In this document: piece by piece, positions 45,478-58,208 of the stretch
Layout: each line of letters opens with the position of its first letter
Position numbering within the stretch: the stretch's first letter is position 1
Translations under genes and position numbers: made by a program
NCBI RefSeq assembly: GCF_018324385.1
Contig: NZ_AP019536.1
Span: 2,508,604-2,572,603 of the forward strand
Direction of reading: 5' to 3'
From: Ferrigenium kumadai
GTDB taxonomy: Bacteria > Pseudomonadota > Gammaproteobacteria > Burkholderiales > Gallionellaceae
DNA length: 64,000 nt
The notes under the pieces: generated by a model
What the model saw: the letters and a program-made list of their open reading frames with translations, nothing else
Databases searched by the model: none
What the model was told of the DNA's origin: nothing

Positions 45478-47313
45478 TTACTCAACAGTGACGGACTTTG
45501 CAAGATTGCGCGGCTTGTCCACATCCGTGCCCTTTAGGAGGGCGGTGTGGTAGGCCAGCAGCTGAACCGGGATCGAATGCAGGATGGGCGACAACAAGCC
45601 GACGTGGCGCGGGGTGCGGATGACGTGCACACCTTCGCTTTCACCGAAGTGGCTGTCGAGGTCGGCGAACACATAGACCTGGCCGCCGCGAGCGCGCACT
45701 TCCTGCATGTTGGACTTCACCTTCTCCAGCAGGGCGTCGTTCGGTGCGATCACCACCACCGGCATGTTCTCGTCTACCAGCGCCAGCGGGCCGTGCTTGA
45801 GCTCGCCCGCCGGGTACGCCTCGGCGTGGATATAGGAGATCTCCTTCAGCTTGAGCGCGCCTTCCAGCGCGATTGGGTAATGGATGCCGCGGCCGAGGAA
45901 CAGCGCATGCTGCTTGTTCGCGAAAGCCTTGGCCCATTCGCGTATCTGCGGTTCGAGGTTGAGCGCATGCTGCACGCTGGCGGGTATCTGGCGCAGCGCT
46001 TCCAGCATCTCGTGCTCCTGTGCTTGCGACAGCACGCCGCGCTGCTTCGCCAGCGTCGCGGTGAGGATGAACAGCGCGACCAGCTGGGTTGTGAAGGCCT
46101 TGGTCGAGGCGACGCCGATCTCGGCTCCGGCTCGGGTATAGAACACCAGTTTCGAGGCACGCGGGATAGCGCTCTCCTGCACGTTGCAGATCGACAGCGT
46201 CTGCGTCTGCCCGAGTGACTTGGCATGCTTCAGCGCCTCCATCGTGTCCAGCGTCTCGCCGGACTGCGAAATGGTGACGATCAACTGGCGCGGGTTGGGC
46301 ACCGAAACGCGGTAGCGGTACTCGCTGGCGATCTCCACCGAGGTCGGCAGCCCGGCGATGCTCTCCAGCCAGTATTTCGCGGTCAGTCCGGCGTAATAGC
46401 TGGTGCCCGCGGCAAGGATGAGGATAGAGTCGATGTCGCGGAAGGTCCCGGCAGCTTCATCGCCGAACAGCTCGACGTCGAAACCATTGCTGTCGATCAC
46501 CGCCTCGATGCTGTCGGTCAGCGCGCGCGGCTGCTCGTGGATCTCTTTCTGCATGAAGTGGCTGTACGGTCCCAGCTCCAGCGAGGCCAGCGACACGTCG
46601 CTGACGTGTACCGGCCGTTCGATGCGCTGGCCGTTGCGGTCGAGCAGTGTAACGCCCGCGCGGGTGAGTTCGGCACTGTCGCCGTCTTCCAGGTAGATCA
46701 CCCGGCGCGTCGCAGACAGCAGCGCCGACACATCGGAGGCAATGAAGTTTTCGCCTTCGCCCAGGCCGACCAGCAGCGGGCAACCCATGCGCGCGCAGAC
46801 CAGGCGATCCGGCGCCTGACGGCTGACGACGGCGATTGCATAAGCGCCAGTCAGTTCGGCGGTCGCCTGCCGCGTCGCGGCGAACAAATCCCCGCCCTGC
46901 TGGAAATAGTGATGAATCAGGTGCGCGATGACTTCTGTATCAGTCTGCGACTCGAACAGGTAGCCGAGCTGCTTCAGGCGGGTGCGCTGCTCGTCGTGGT
47001 TCTCGATGATACCGTTGTGTACCACGGCAATGTCGCCGCCGGAAACATGCGGGTGGGCGTTGAACTCGGTAACGCCGCCGTGGGTCGCCCAGCGCGTATG
47101 GCCGATGCCGATATTGCCCGCGAGCCCTTCGCGGTCGGCGCGGCCCTGCATCTCGGCGACGCGCCCCACGGCGCGCACGCGCCGGATTTCGTTTTCCCCG
47201 CCAATCACGGCGATGCCGGCCGAATCATAGCCGCGGTATTCCAGCCGGCTCAGCCCCTCGACCAGCAAGGGGACGACGTTATTGTTGGCGATGGCGCCTA
47301 CGATTCCACACAT
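45478..47313 (-). CDS. glmS: Glutamine-fructose-6-phosphate aminotransferase GlmS
   Basis: GlmS makes glucosamine-6-phosphate, the first step to UDP-GlcNAc. The 611-residue protein (E. coli 609) has an N-terminal glutaminase with Cys2 as nucleophile ([11 protein letters not shown]) and two SIS isomerase domains ([24 protein letters not shown]); it ends in KSVTVE, the usual sugar-binding C-terminus. It lies 3 bases after glmU, so the two form an operon. No glmS ribozyme is expected or seen. Confidence 0.97.
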   Translation of the reverse strand: MCGIVGAIANNNVVPLLVEGLSRLEYRGYDSAGIAVIGGENEIRRVRAVGRVAEMQGRADREGLAGNIGIGHTRWATHGGVTEFNAHPHVSGGDIAVVHNGIIENHDEQRTRLKQLGYLFESQTDTEVIAHLIHHYFQQGGDLFAATRQATAELTGAYAIAVVSRQAPDRLVCARMGCPLLVGLGEGENFIASDVSALLSATRRVIYLEDGDSAELTRAGVTLLDRNGQRIERPVHVSDVSLASLELGPYSHFMQKEIHEQPRALTDSIEAVIDSNGFDVELFGDEAAGTFRDIDSILILAAGTSYYAGLTAKYWLESIAGLPTSVEIASEYRYRVSVPNPRQLIVTISQSGETLDTMEALKHAKSLGQTQTLSICNVQESAIPRASKLVFYTRAGAEIGVASTKAFTTQLVALFILTATLAKQRGVLSQAQEHEMLEALRQIPASVQHALNLEPQIREWAKAFANKQHALFLGRGIHYPIALEGALKLKEISYIHAEAYPAGELKHGPLALVDENMPVVVIAPNDALLEKVKSNMQEVRARGGQVYVFADLDSHFGESEGVHVIRTPRHVGLLSPILHSIPVQLLAYHTALLKGTDVDKPRNLAKSVTVE

Positions 47314-47316
47314 GAT

Positions 47317-48684
47317 CTATTCCTGTTTTTTCTTGACCGGACGTTGCCATCCGGCGATGGACAATTGCTTGCTGCGCGACAGGGTCAGTCCGCCTTGCGG
47401 CGTGTCTTTGGTGATGGTCGAGCCTGCGCCTATGGTCGCGCCCTTGCCCACTGTCACGGGTGCGACCAGTTGCGTATCGGAACCGATGAAGGCATCGTCC
47501 TCGATGATTGTGCGGAATTTGTTCGCGCCGTCGTAATTGCAGGTGATGGTGCCCGCACCGATATTGACCCGGCTACCCACGGTGCTGTCGCCGATATAGC
47601 TGAGGTGGTTGGCCTTGCTCTTTGCGGCGATCTCGCTGTTCTTCACCTCGACGAAGTTGCCGATGTGCACCTCGTCTGCCAGTTTGCTGCCGGGACGCAG
47701 ACGCGCATAAGGACCGATGTGGCAGTTGGCGCCGACTTCACTGCTGTCGATGTGGCTGTAGGGGGCGATGTCCGTTCCCGATGCGACAGTGGCATTGCGG
47801 ATGACGCTGTAGGCTCCTACTCGAACCCTGTCACCCAGCGTCACATTCCCTTCGAAAATACAGCCGACATCAATCTCGACATCGCGCCCGCAGGTCAGTT
47901 TACCGCGCACGTCGATGCGTGCAGGATCGGCCAGCGTAACCCCCTGAGCGAGCAGTCGCGTTGCTTCGACCTGCTGCCAGGCACGCTCCAGCGCGGCCAG
48001 CTGCGTCTTGCTGTTGATGCCCTCGACTTCCCAGCGATGCGCCGGCTGTACGGTATGCACCGGGATGCCGTGCTGCACCGCCATGGCGACGATGTCGGTG
48101 AGGTAGTACTCGCCCTGCGCATTGTTGTTCTGCAGTTGCGCCAGCCATTCGCGCAGTTTCTGTGTCGGCGCGAGCAGGATGCCGGTATTCACTTCCCTGA
48201 TCTCACGCTCTTCTACCGAGGCGTCCTTTTCCTCGATGATGCCCAGCACATCACCTTGCGCGTCGCGCACGATGCGGCCGTAACCGGTCGGGTTCTCCAG
48301 ATGCACCGTTAGCAGCACCAAGCCTTTGCCCGCCTGCATCATCTGGTGCAGCGTGCTTGGCTGGATCAACGGCACGTCGCCGTACAACACCATCGTACGG
48401 GTACCATCTGTGACGTGTGGCATGGCCTGCTGAACAGCGTGCCCGGTGCCGAGTTGCGGTTCCTGAATGACGAACTGCGCCGCGTATCGGCGCATGGCCT
48501 GAGGCACCGCATCGCCGCCGTGCCCATACACCACGCACACTTGCTGCGGCTGCAATGACTCTGCGCAATCCAGCACATGCTGCACCAGCGGTTTGCCGGC
48601 GAGCGCATGCAGTACCTTGGGTTTGTCGGAATACATGCGCGTGCCTTTGCCGGCAGCGAGGATGACGATATTCAACGAGCTCAT
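47317..48684 (-). CDS. glmU: Bifunctional GlmU (UDP-GlcNAc pyrophosphorylase / GlcN-1-P acetyltransferase)
   Basis: GlmU acetylates glucosamine-1-phosphate and then uridylates it to UDP-GlcNAc for peptidoglycan and lipopolysaccharide. The 455-residue protein (E. coli 456) has the N-terminal pyrophosphorylase motif [18 protein letters not shown] and the C-terminal left-handed beta-helix with [34 protein letters not shown]. It is the first gene of glmU-glmS and has its own promoter-like -10. Confidence 0.97.
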   Translation of the reverse strand: MSSLNIVILAAGKGTRMYSDKPKVLHALAGKPLVQHVLDCAESLQPQQVCVVYGHGGDAVPQAMRRYAAQFVIQEPQLGTGHAVQQAMPHVTDGTRTMVLYGDVPLIQPSTLHQMMQAGKGLVLLTVHLENPTGYGRIVRDAQGDVLGIIEEKDASVEEREIREVNTGILLAPTQKLREWLAQLQNNNAQGEYYLTDIVAMAVQHGIPVHTVQPAHRWEVEGINSKTQLAALERAWQQVEATRLLAQGVTLADPARIDVRGKLTCGRDVEIDVGCIFEGNVTLGDRVRVGAYSVIRNATVASGTDIAPYSHIDSSEVGANCHIGPYARLRPGSKLADEVHIGNFVEVKNSEIAAKSKANHLSYIGDSTVGSRVNIGAGTITCNYDGANKFRTIIEDDAFIGSDTQLVAPVTVGKGATIGAGSTITKDTPQGGLTLSRSKQLSIAGWQRPVKKKQE

Positions 48685-48707
48685 ATTCTGCTTTCGGAAG
48701 ATGGCGG

Positions 48708-48713
48708 ATTATA
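48708..48713 (-). promoter_or_regulatory. -10 element of the glmU-glmS operon
   Basis: A perfect TATAAT is read on the minus strand at 48713-48708, 24 bases before the glmU ATG. The -35 is poor (TGAGGC at 48736-48731, 17-bp spacer). Confidence 0.5.
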
Positions 48714-48782
48714 GCCCATCCGCGTGCTGCGCCTCACGCCGCCGCGTGCATACCTTGCGCTGCCGATAGAACGAGCGGGCAA

Positions 48783-48805
48783 CAAAAAAGCAGCCGAAGC
48801 TGCTT
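48783..48805 (-). terminator. Terminator of the atp operon
   Basis: AAGCAGC (48788-48794), a CGAA loop and GCTGCTT (48799-48805) form the stem. On the minus strand it is followed by a T-run (48789-48784), 28 bases after the atpC stop. Confidence 0.9.
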
Positions 48806-48832
48806 TCTTGTTTGCATCGTTGCCGACGCCGA

Positions 48833-49261
48833 TCAGTGCGAACCCTGCTTGCGCAGTTGCTGGATCGCACGCAACTGCGCAATGGCTTCGGCCAGCTCGG
48901 CTTGAGCCTGAGCGTAGTCGATGTCGGAGGTGCGATTCTTCATTGCCTCTTCCGCCGCCTGCTTGGCTTCCAGTGCACGTGCTTCGTCCAGATCGCCACC
49001 GCGGATCGCGGTGTCGGCCAGAACGGTTACCACGTTGGGTTGCACTTCGAGCATGCCGCCGGAGACGTAGATCAGCTCTTCCTGCTCCTGGTCGGGACGC
49101 TTGATCCTGACCGAGCCGGGCTTGATGCGGGTCATCAGCGCAGTGTGACGCGGATAGATGCCCAGTTCGCCCATCTCGCCCGGAACAACGACGACTTCGG
49201 CGAGACCGGAGAATATCTGCTCCTCCGCGCTAACGACGTCCACATGTACGGTCATTGCCAT
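48833..49261 (-). CDS. atpC: ATP synthase F1 subunit epsilon
   Basis: Epsilon is the central-stalk subunit that couples rotation and inhibits ATP hydrolysis. The 142-residue protein (E. coli 139) has the N-terminal beta-sandwich ([38 protein letters not shown]) and two C-terminal helices ([17 protein letters not shown]...[18 protein letters not shown]). The ATG at 49261 is chosen because AGGTG lies upstream. It is the last gene of the operon, 12 bases after atpD. Confidence 0.95.
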   Translation of the reverse strand: MAMTVHVDVVSAEEQIFSGLAEVVVVPGEMGELGIYPRHTALMTRIKPGSVRIKRPDQEQEELIYVSGGMLEVQPNVVTVLADTAIRGGDLDEARALEAKQAAEEAMKNRTSDIDYAQAQAELAEAIAQLRAIQQLRKQGSH

Positions 49262-49273
49262 GGCGTTCACCTT

Positions 49274-50689
<1,416 letters not shown>

Positions 50690-50721
50690 CTAAATTAATT
50701 CTTAATCACTGCCGCAGGCCA

Positions 50722-51588
50722 TCAACCGACTGCTGCTGCGCCGCCCACGATCTCGGAAATTTCCTTCGTGATCGCTGCCTGACGCGCTTTGTTGTAAACC
50801 AGCTTGAGCTCGCCGATGACGTTCTTCGCGTTGTCGGAAGCGGCTTTCATCGCAACCATACGCGCGCTCTGCTCGGACGCCATGTTCTCGACGACCGCCT
50901 GGTAAACCAGGGACTCGATGTAGCGCACCAGCAACTCATCGATCACCACCTTGGCATCCGGCTCGTAGATGTAGTCCCAGCTGCCTTCTGCGGTTCCCAG
51001 TTGCTCGCCGGTCAGCGGCAGCAATTGCTCGACAACCGGCTCCTGCTTCATGGTATTGATGAAGTGGTTGTAGCTCAGGTAGATCGCATCGATCTCGCCG
51101 GCCACGTAGGCATCCAGCATCACCTTGACGGCGCCGATCAGCTTTTCGATGTGCGGCGTGTCGCCCAGTCCGGTCAGATGAGACTTGACCTTGGCACCAA
51201 CGCGGTTCATGAAACCGAAACCCTTGTTGCCGATCGGACAAACGGCGATGCCCTTGCCTTCGCCCTCCCAGCCCTTCATCTTGTTCACGGCCAGACGCAG
51301 CACGTTGGTGTTCAGACCGCCGCACAAACCCTTGTCGGACGTGACGACGATCAGGCCGACGTTCTTGATGTTCTCGCGCTTCGCCAGGAACGAGTGACGG
51401 TATTCCGGGTTGGCGCGGGACAAGTGGGCTGCGACGTTGCGGATCTTCTCGGCATACGGGCGCGCAGCACGCATGCGCTCCTGCGCCTTGCGCATCTTCG
51501 CTGCGGCTACCATTTCCATCGCACGAGTGATCTTGCGCGTATTTTCTACGCTCTTGATCTTCGTGCGGATCTCTTTACTGCCTGCCAT
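50722..51588 (-). CDS. atpG: ATP synthase F1 subunit gamma
   Basis: Gamma is the rotating central shaft. The 288-residue protein (E. coli 287) has the conserved N-terminal helix ([32 protein letters not shown]), the [10 protein letters not shown] motif and the C-terminal helix ([20 protein letters not shown]...[23 protein letters not shown]). It lies 14 bases after atpA. Confidence 0.98.
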   Translation of the reverse strand: MAGSKEIRTKIKSVENTRKITRAMEMVAAAKMRKAQERMRAARPYAEKIRNVAAHLSRANPEYRHSFLAKRENIKNVGLIVVTSDKGLCGGLNTNVLRLAVNKMKGWEGEGKGIAVCPIGNKGFGFMNRVGAKVKSHLTGLGDTPHIEKLIGAVKVMLDAYVAGEIDAIYLSYNHFINTMKQEPVVEQLLPLTGEQLGTAEGSWDYIYEPDAKVVIDELLVRYIESLVYQAVVENMASEQSARMVAMKAASDNAKNVIGELKLVYNKARQAAITKEISEIVGGAAAVG

Positions 51589-51602
51589 GGTTTAGCTCCC
51601 GC

Positions 51603-53144
51603 TTAGTAAACTGCAGTTGCCTTGAATTCCTCGATGGCCGCGGACAACAGTTTTTCGTTGTCGCCAGACAGGTCCTTGCTGGACTCGATGGCATCCATCA
51701 GAGCCTTGTGCTTGGACTTCAGGTTCGCGTGCATCGCGGATTCGAATGCCAGAACCTTGTTCACGGCCACGTCGTCGAAGTAACCCTTGTTCACGGCGAA
51801 CAGCGTAGCTGCCATATCGGAAACGGACAGCGGAGCGTATTGCAGCTGCTTCATCAGCTCGGTCACCAGGCGGCCGCGCTCCAGCTGCTTGCGGGTCGCT
51901 TCGTCCAGATCGGAAGCGAACTGCGCGAACGCTGCCAGTTCACGGTACTGAGCCAATGCCAGACGCACACCGCCACCCAGCTTCTTGATGACCTTGGTCT
52001 GAGCTGCACCACCCACGCGGGACACCGAGATACCGGCGTTGATCGCGGGACGGATACCGGCGTTGAACAAGTCGGTTTCCAGGAAGATCTGGCCGTCGGT
52101 GATGGAGATCACGTTGGTCGGAACGAATGCGGACACGTCGCCGGCCTGGGTTTCGATGATCGGCAATGCGGTCAGCGAACCGGTCTTGCCCTTGACTTCG
52201 CCCTTGGTGAAGGCTTCGACGTAGTCGGCGTTCACGCGAGCTGCGCGCTCCAGCAAACGGGAGTGCAGGTAGAACACGTCGCCGGGGTAAGCTTCGCGGC
52301 CGGGCGGACGGCGCAGCAGCAGGGAGATCTGGCGATATGCCCAGGCTTGCTTGGTCAGGTCGTCGTACACGATCAGCGCGTCTTCGCCGCGATCGCGGAA
52401 GTATTCACCCATGGTGCAGCCGGCATACGGTGCCAGGAACTGCATCGCTGCGGAATCGGATGCGGAAGCGGCAACCACGATGGTGTATTCCAGCGCGCCG
52501 TGCTCTTCCAGCTTGCGTACTACGTTGGCGATAGTCGAAGCCTTCTGGCCGACAGCCACGTAGATACAGGTCATGTTCTGACCCTTCTGATTGATGATCG
52601 CATCCACTGCAACGGCGGTCTTACCGGTCTGACGGTCGCCGATGATCAGTTCGCGCTGGCCGCGGCCGACGGGAACCATGGAGTCGATGGACTTCAGGCC
52701 AGTTTGCACAGGCTGGTCAACAGACTTACGTGCGATAACGCCCGGCGCGACCTTTTCGATCTTGTCGGTCATCTTGGCATTGATCGGGCCCTTGCCGTCG
52801 ATGGGCTGACCCAGCGCGTTCACCACGCGACCGCGCAGCTCGGGGCCGACCGGCACTTCCAGGATGCGGCCTGTGCACTTGACGGTGTCGCCTTCGGTGA
52901 TGTGTTCATACTCGCCCAGCACCACTGCGCCGACGGAGTCGCGCTCGAGGTTCAGCGCCAGACCGAAGGTGTTGCCCGGGAATTCCAACATTTCCCCTTG
53001 CATCACGTCGGACAGGCCGTGCACGCGAACGATACCGTCGGTCACGCTGACTACCGTGCCTTCTGTACGGGCTTGGGTCAGCGCTTCGAAGTTCTCGATG
53101 CGGCTGCGGATCAAATTGCTAATTTCAGAAGGATTGAGCTTCAT
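51603..53144 (-). CDS. atpA: ATP synthase F1 subunit alpha
   Basis: Alpha is the regulatory nucleotide-binding subunit of the F1 hexamer. The 513-residue protein equals E. coli AtpA in length. It has Walker A GDRQTGKT, the VGQKAST and [16 protein letters not shown] segments, and [27 protein letters not shown]. It lies between atpH and atpG in the standard order. Confidence 0.98.
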   Translation of the reverse strand: MKLNPSEISNLIRSRIENFEALTQARTEGTVVSVTDGIVRVHGLSDVMQGEMLEFPGNTFGLALNLERDSVGAVVLGEYEHITEGDTVKCTGRILEVPVGPELRGRVVNALGQPIDGKGPINAKMTDKIEKVAPGVIARKSVDQPVQTGLKSIDSMVPVGRGQRELIIGDRQTGKTAVAVDAIINQKGQNMTCIYVAVGQKASTIANVVRKLEEHGALEYTIVVAASASDSAAMQFLAPYAGCTMGEYFRDRGEDALIVYDDLTKQAWAYRQISLLLRRPPGREAYPGDVFYLHSRLLERAARVNADYVEAFTKGEVKGKTGSLTALPIIETQAGDVSAFVPTNVISITDGQIFLETDLFNAGIRPAINAGISVSRVGGAAQTKVIKKLGGGVRLALAQYRELAAFAQFASDLDEATRKQLERGRLVTELMKQLQYAPLSVSDMAATLFAVNKGYFDDVAVNKVLAFESAMHANLKSKHKALMDAIESSKDLSGDNEKLLSAAIEEFKATAVY

Positions 53145-53173
53145 CTGGATTTCCTTATCTTGATAATTCTTTA

Positions 53174-53707
53174 TCAGGCCAGGGCGTTCGCCATTTCGCC
53201 AAGACGGGTGCGTGCAGAACCATCGATCACCTTGTCCCCGGCACGAATCACCACGCCGCCCAGCAATTCTTTATTGACTTTACAGACCAGCTTGACTTCG
53301 CGACCCATGCGCTTTTTCAGCGAACTGACGATCTTGTCCTGTTGTGCAGCCGACAATTCGAATGCCGAATCCACCACCACATTGACGGTCTTTTCCGCTT
53401 CCGCCCGCAGAACCTCGTAGATCCCGGCGATTTCCGGCAGGATCAACAGGCGCTGGTTATCCACCAGTACGCGGATGAAATTGCGCTGCTGGGGTTTGGC
53501 TTCGCCGCCCATCAGGGCGTCCATCAGACCTTCGACTTGCGCCTTGGCAACGCGCGGACTGGTAACAACGGCGCGAACTTCCGGATTCCCGATCGCCTCG
53601 GCCAGAGATACCAACATCTCGGACCAACCCTTCAGGTCTCCCAGTTTTTGCGCCTCCTCGAACGCCGCCTGGGCGTAGGGTCGTGCAGTGGTAAGAGCTT
53701 CAGACAT
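53174..53707 (-). CDS. atpH: ATP synthase F1 subunit delta
   Basis: Delta links the F1 head to the b-subunit stalk. The 177-residue protein (E. coli 177) has [25 protein letters not shown] at the N-terminus and the C-terminal signature [29 protein letters not shown]. Its start lies 5 bases after atpF ends. Confidence 0.96.
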   Translation of the reverse strand: MSEALTTARPYAQAAFEEAQKLGDLKGWSEMLVSLAEAIGNPEVRAVVTSPRVAKAQVEGLMDALMGGEAKPQQRNFIRVLVDNQRLLILPEIAGIYEVLRAEAEKTVNVVVDSAFELSAAQQDKIVSSLKKRMGREVKLVCKVNKELLGGVVIRAGDKVIDGSARTRLGEMANALA

Positions 53708-53712
53708 GGCGT

Positions 53713-54183
53713 TTAGATTTCCGCAACAAGTTTATCGAGCAGGTCGTTGTGAGCCTTAGCATCGATCTCGCGACCGAGGATCTTGCCTGCGCCAGCCAGA
53801 GCGATTGCCGACACTTGAGTGCGCAGCTGCTCCTTGGCACGGAACACTTCCTGATCGATCTCAGCCTTGGCACCCGCGATGATGCGGTCGCCTTCGACCT
53901 TGGCTTGAGTCTTCGCGGCTTCGACGATCTCGCTTGCGCGCTTTTCACCGTTTGCCACGATTTCGCCCGCCTTTTCCTTCGCTTCGCGCAGGATCTCTGC
54001 GGAACGCTTGGCAGCCAGCTCGAGGTCGTGCTTGGCACGCTCGGCATCAGCCAAGCCGTCGGCGATCTGCTTCTTGCGCGCATCCAGAGCTGCCACGATC
54101 GGCGTCCAGACGAACTTCATGCAGAACCACACGAACAGCGCGAACATGATCAGCTGGGCGAGAAGAGTTGCATTGATATTCAT
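53713..54183 (-). CDS. atpF: ATP synthase Fo subunit b
   Basis: Subunit b forms the peripheral stalk. The 156-residue protein (equal to E. coli) has one N-terminal membrane helix (residues 5-25, [20 protein letters not shown]) and a long charged coiled helix that dimerises. It starts 45 bases after atpE. Confidence 0.96.
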   Translation of the reverse strand: MNINATLLAQLIMFALFVWFCMKFVWTPIVAALDARKKQIADGLADAERAKHDLELAAKRSAEILREAKEKAGEIVANGEKRASEIVEAAKTQAKVEGDRIIAGAKAEIDQEVFRAKEQLRTQVSAIALAGAGKILGREIDAKAHNDLLDKLVAEI

Positions 54184-54228
54184 GCAAGCTACCTTTCTTG
54201 AATTATGCGTTGTCGCTTATTCGGAGAA

Positions 54229-54471
<243 letters not shown>

Positions 54472-54513
54472 CTATTTCTCCTATTGATAAAAGTAAAGTT
54501 GATGAAACCGTTA

Positions 54514-55425
<912 letters not shown>

Positions 55426-55431
55426 CTACCT

Positions 55432-55896
55432 TCAGTATTTCAATCTCAATAACAGCCGCGCCGACAAAAGCGCCGCCTGTCCTAATACAAAGCCACCCAA
55501 CACCGCGAGCGGCGACAACTTCAGCACTGCCATGCACAGGGCCAGCAGCGCCACGACCACCATGAACCTCTCGGCGGCGTAAAAATACATGAGCCGTAAT
55601 TGAAGATGTGCATCATGGGCGGAGACCTGTGCCGCTCTGGACATTCTCCAGGCCAGCAACGCTCCGTTGAGAACTGATACCACTCCCCCACTTAACACCG
55701 CTATCGCAAATTGCGGCGTCGCTTCCGTGCCGTATGCTATGCCCGCTATAAGCAGTGTGACTGCCATTTGCAGCCAGACCACCTTGCGCGCTAATTTTTT
55801 TTCTTTAGCCTCGGCTTCGAAAAGCGCGGCGATGATAGCGGCGTTTACCGGGGGTGTCAAACGTTCTTGCGACTCATTACCAACTTCTTTACTCAA
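55432..55896 (-). CDS. atpI: ATP synthase accessory protein AtpI
   Basis: AtpI is a small membrane protein that helps assemble the c-ring. The 154-residue protein has four membrane helices; KLARKVVWLQMAVTLLIAGIAYG, GGVVSVLNGALLAWRM and ERFMVVVALLALCMAVLK match the family. The start is uncertain: TTG at 55896 overlaps parB by 8 bases, and a strong promoter sits inside the first third of the gene. A shorter form beginning near residue 30-43 is possible. It opens the atp operon. Confidence 0.85.
   Translation of the reverse strand: MSKEVGNESQERLTPPVNAAIIAALFEAEAKEKKLARKVVWLQMAVTLLIAGIAYGTEATPQFAIAVLSGGVVSVLNGALLAWRMSRAAQVSAHDAHLQLRLMYFYAAERFMVVVALLALCMAVLKLSPLAVLGGFVLGQAALLSARLLLRLKY
55832..55860 (-). 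promoter_or_regulatory. Strong sigma70 promoter inside the 5' part of atpI
   Basis: On the minus strand a perfect -35 TTGACA (55860-55855) and -10 TATCAT (55837-55832) are 17 bp apart. Transcription would start near 55825, inside atpI, and feed the atp genes. This separates them from parA-parB expression. Confidence 0.6.
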
Positions 55897-56761
55897 CTTC
55901 TCGACCCTGCTTGAGCTTGTTCAACAACTCATCCAGCTGATCGTGGTTCATGTATTCGATCACCAGCTTGCCGCGTCCCTTGTTGCCCGGCTTGATTTCC
56001 ACATGGGTTCCGAGACAGGCGCTCATCTCTTCCTGCAGACGTTGCGTGTCGCGGCTGAGTTTGGTCGTCTTCTTCGGCTTGGCCTTATCTTCCGGCTCCT
56101 GGGTCTGTTTCTGCACCAGCTTTTCCGCTTCGCGCACGGAGAGACCTTCCAGCACGATCTTGTTGGCCAGCATGATCTGGTGTCCGCTATCCAGCGGCAG
56201 CAGTGCGCGCGCATGTCCCATGTCCAGCTGGTTTTCCATCAGCATGTTCTGCACGGCCTGCGGCAACTTGAGCAAGCGAAGCAGATTGCTGGCCGCGCTG
56301 CGCGAGCGGCCCACCGCATCCGCCGCTACCTGATGCGTCATCTTGAATTCGTCGATCAGGCGCTGGATACCGATCGCCTCTTCCAGGGGGTTCAGGTTCT
56401 CGCGCTGAATGTTTTCGATCAGCGCCATCGCCAGCGCCGCATTGTCGGGCACGCTGCGCACCAGTACCGGCACATGGGTCAGTCCGGCACGCTGCGCTGC
56501 GCGCCAGCGCCGTTCGCCGGCGATGATTTCGTAGCCGCTGTCGGCCAACTGTCGCACCAGTATCGGCTGCATCACGCCCTGGGCCTTGATGGAAGCTGCC
56601 AAGTCATCCAGCGAAGCCTCGTCCATGTGCGAACGTGGCTGATATTTGCCAGGCCTCATCATGTTGACGTTCAGGTCCCGCAGCACGTCATCCTTTTCGC
56701 TCTTGCCACCGGACAGCAATGCGTCCAGTCCACGCCCCAGGCCTTTGATTGGTTTTGCCAT
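55889..56761 (-). CDS. parB: Chromosome partitioning protein ParB
   Basis: ParB is the CTP-dependent clamp that loads at parS and spreads to organise the origin. The 290-residue protein has the N-terminal CTP-binding region with the GERRWRAAQRAGL arginine patch and LIENIQRENLNPLEEA, a helix-turn-helix (THQVAADAVGRSRSAASNLLRLLKLP) and a C-terminal dimerisation domain. The cognate parS lies 3.4 kb away, between mnmG and mnmE. It follows parA by 17 bases. Confidence 0.97.
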   Translation of the reverse strand: MAKPIKGLGRGLDALLSGGKSEKDDVLRDLNVNMMRPGKYQPRSHMDEASLDDLAASIKAQGVMQPILVRQLADSGYEIIAGERRWRAAQRAGLTHVPVLVRSVPDNAALAMALIENIQRENLNPLEEAIGIQRLIDEFKMTHQVAADAVGRSRSAASNLLRLLKLPQAVQNMLMENQLDMGHARALLPLDSGHQIMLANKIVLEGLSVREAEKLVQKQTQEPEDKAKPKKTTKLSRDTQRLQEEMSACLGTHVEIKPGNKGRGKLVIEYMNHDQLDELLNKLKQGREVE

Positions 56762-56778
56762 TTTTATCTTCCTTGTGA

Positions 56779-57555
56779 CTATGCAGCCGGTTGTGCCGCG
56801 TTGTTCAATAGTTCCCCGGCCAACGCCAGATATGCCTGCGTTCCCTTGGATAATTTGTCGTGATACAGCGCAGGCACGCCGTAGCTGGGCGCTTCCGCCA
56901 GACGCACGTTGCGCGGGATGACGGTGCGGTACACTTTGCTGCCGAAGTGTTCCTGCAACTGGTCCGAGACCTGCTGCGCCAGAGTGTTGCGCGGATCGAA
57001 CATGGTGCGCAACAGACCCTCTATCTCCAAGTCCGGGTTCAGGTTGGCGCGCACCTTGCGGATAGTGTTCACCAGGTCACTCAAGCCTTCCAGTGCGTAG
57101 TATTCGCATTGCATCGGGATCATCACCGATCTGGCCGCGCATAGGCCATTCAGGGTCAGCAGGTTCAAGGCCGGAGGGCAGTCGATCAGCACATAGTCGT
57201 ATTCCGACGCGACGGCATGCACCGCATCACGCAAGCGCGTCTCGCGGTGCGGCACATCGACCAGTTCGATCTCGGCACCGGCCAAGTCGCGATTGGCGGC
57301 CAGCATGTCGTATTTGCCGGCCTCCGAATGCACACGCGCCTCCGCGACTGTCTTGCTGCCCAGCAGCACGTCATAGACGCTGGCCTGAAGGTCGCGTTTG
57401 TCGACCCCGCTGCCCATGGTCGCGTTGCCTTGGGGATCGAGGTCGATCAGCAACACGCGCTGTTTGGCCGCGGCGAGACTGGCCGCCAGGTTCACCGTGG
57501 TCGTGGTCTTCCCCACCCCGCCCTTCTGGTTGGTTATGGCTAGTATTTTCGTCAT
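56779..57555 (-). CDS. parA: Chromosome partitioning ATPase ParA (Soj)
   Basis: ParA binds DNA as an ATP dimer and pulls ParB-parS complexes apart. The 258-residue protein has NQKGGVGKTTTTVNLAASLA (residues 8-27), LLIDLDPQGNATMGSGV and YVLIDCPPALNLLTLNGL. It lies between rsmG and parB, the standard arrangement near oriC. Confidence 0.97.
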   Translation of the reverse strand: MTKILAITNQKGGVGKTTTTVNLAASLAAAKQRVLLIDLDPQGNATMGSGVDKRDLQASVYDVLLGSKTVAEARVHSEAGKYDMLAANRDLAGAEIELVDVPHRETRLRDAVHAVASEYDYVLIDCPPALNLLTLNGLCAARSVMIPMQCEYYALEGLSDLVNTIRKVRANLNPDLEIEGLLRTMFDPRNTLAQQVSDQLQEHFGSKVYRTVIPRNVRLAEAPSYGVPALYHDKLSKGTQAYLALAGELLNNAAQPAA

Positions 57556-57575
57556 GTTGCTTCGCTCCCCTTTTC

Positions 57576-58208
57576 TTAGTGCTCAGCCATTGGGCATGTT
57601 GCGATCACCAAACTGCGCGCCGCATGCAACCCTGGCACCTGTAGCGGAATGATGCGTTCCACCTGGCATCCATCCGGCACCCCTGCCAACTCCCGTTCCG
57701 CCAAACCCTTCATCGCCGCCCAGCGGCCCTGCTCCGCCATCAGGTGGCGGGTTATCCGCAGGAAATCACCCAGGTCGGTAAAGGCCCGCGAGATGATCCC
57801 GTCGAATTTTTCCGACGGCTGCCACTCTTCAACTCGAGCGCAGTGAACGCTCACGTTTTTCAACCCAAGCTCGATGACGGCCTGTTGCACGAAACTCGTC
57901 TTCTTGCTGTTGCTGTCCAGCAACTCGAATCGCCAACCCGGCCTGGCAATCGCCAGCACCACGCCCGGCAAGCCGGCCCCGCAGCCCACATCCAGCCACC
58001 GCCCCGCCCACAGATGCGGCAGGACGGCGAGGCTGTCGAGCAAGTGATGGCTCACCATTTGCTGCGGGTCGCGGATCGCAGTCAGGTTGTAGACCTTGTT
58101 CCACTTGTGCAGCAATGCCAGATAGTCCAGCAGCTTGCGCTGTGCTTCCGCATCCAGCGCAATACCCAGTTGCGCGATGCCGCGCTGCAATTCATCGCCG
58201 TAATTCAC
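57576..58208 (-). CDS. rsmG: 16S rRNA (guanine527-N7)-methyltransferase RsmG
   Basis: RsmG methylates G527 of 16S rRNA; its loss gives low-level streptomycin resistance. The 210-residue protein (E. coli 207) has [24 protein letters not shown] and the SAM motif [16 protein letters not shown]. The start is GTG and overlaps the mnmG stop (GTGA), implying coupling. Confidence 0.96.
   Translation of the reverse strand: MNYGDELQRGIAQLGIALDAEAQRKLLDYLALLHKWNKVYNLTAIRDPQQMVSHHLLDSLAVLPHLWAGRWLDVGCGAGLPGVVLAIARPGWRFELLDSNSKKTSFVQQAVIELGLKNVSVHCARVEEWQPSEKFDGIISRAFTDLGDFLRITRHLMAEQGRWAAMKGLAERELAGVPDGCQVERIIPLQVPGLHAARSLVIATCPMAEH

Noticed and set aside
46225..48312. Long plus-strand open frame opposite glmS and glmU
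   Set aside because: Antisense to two certain genes; composition is an artefact of the codon bias on the other strand.
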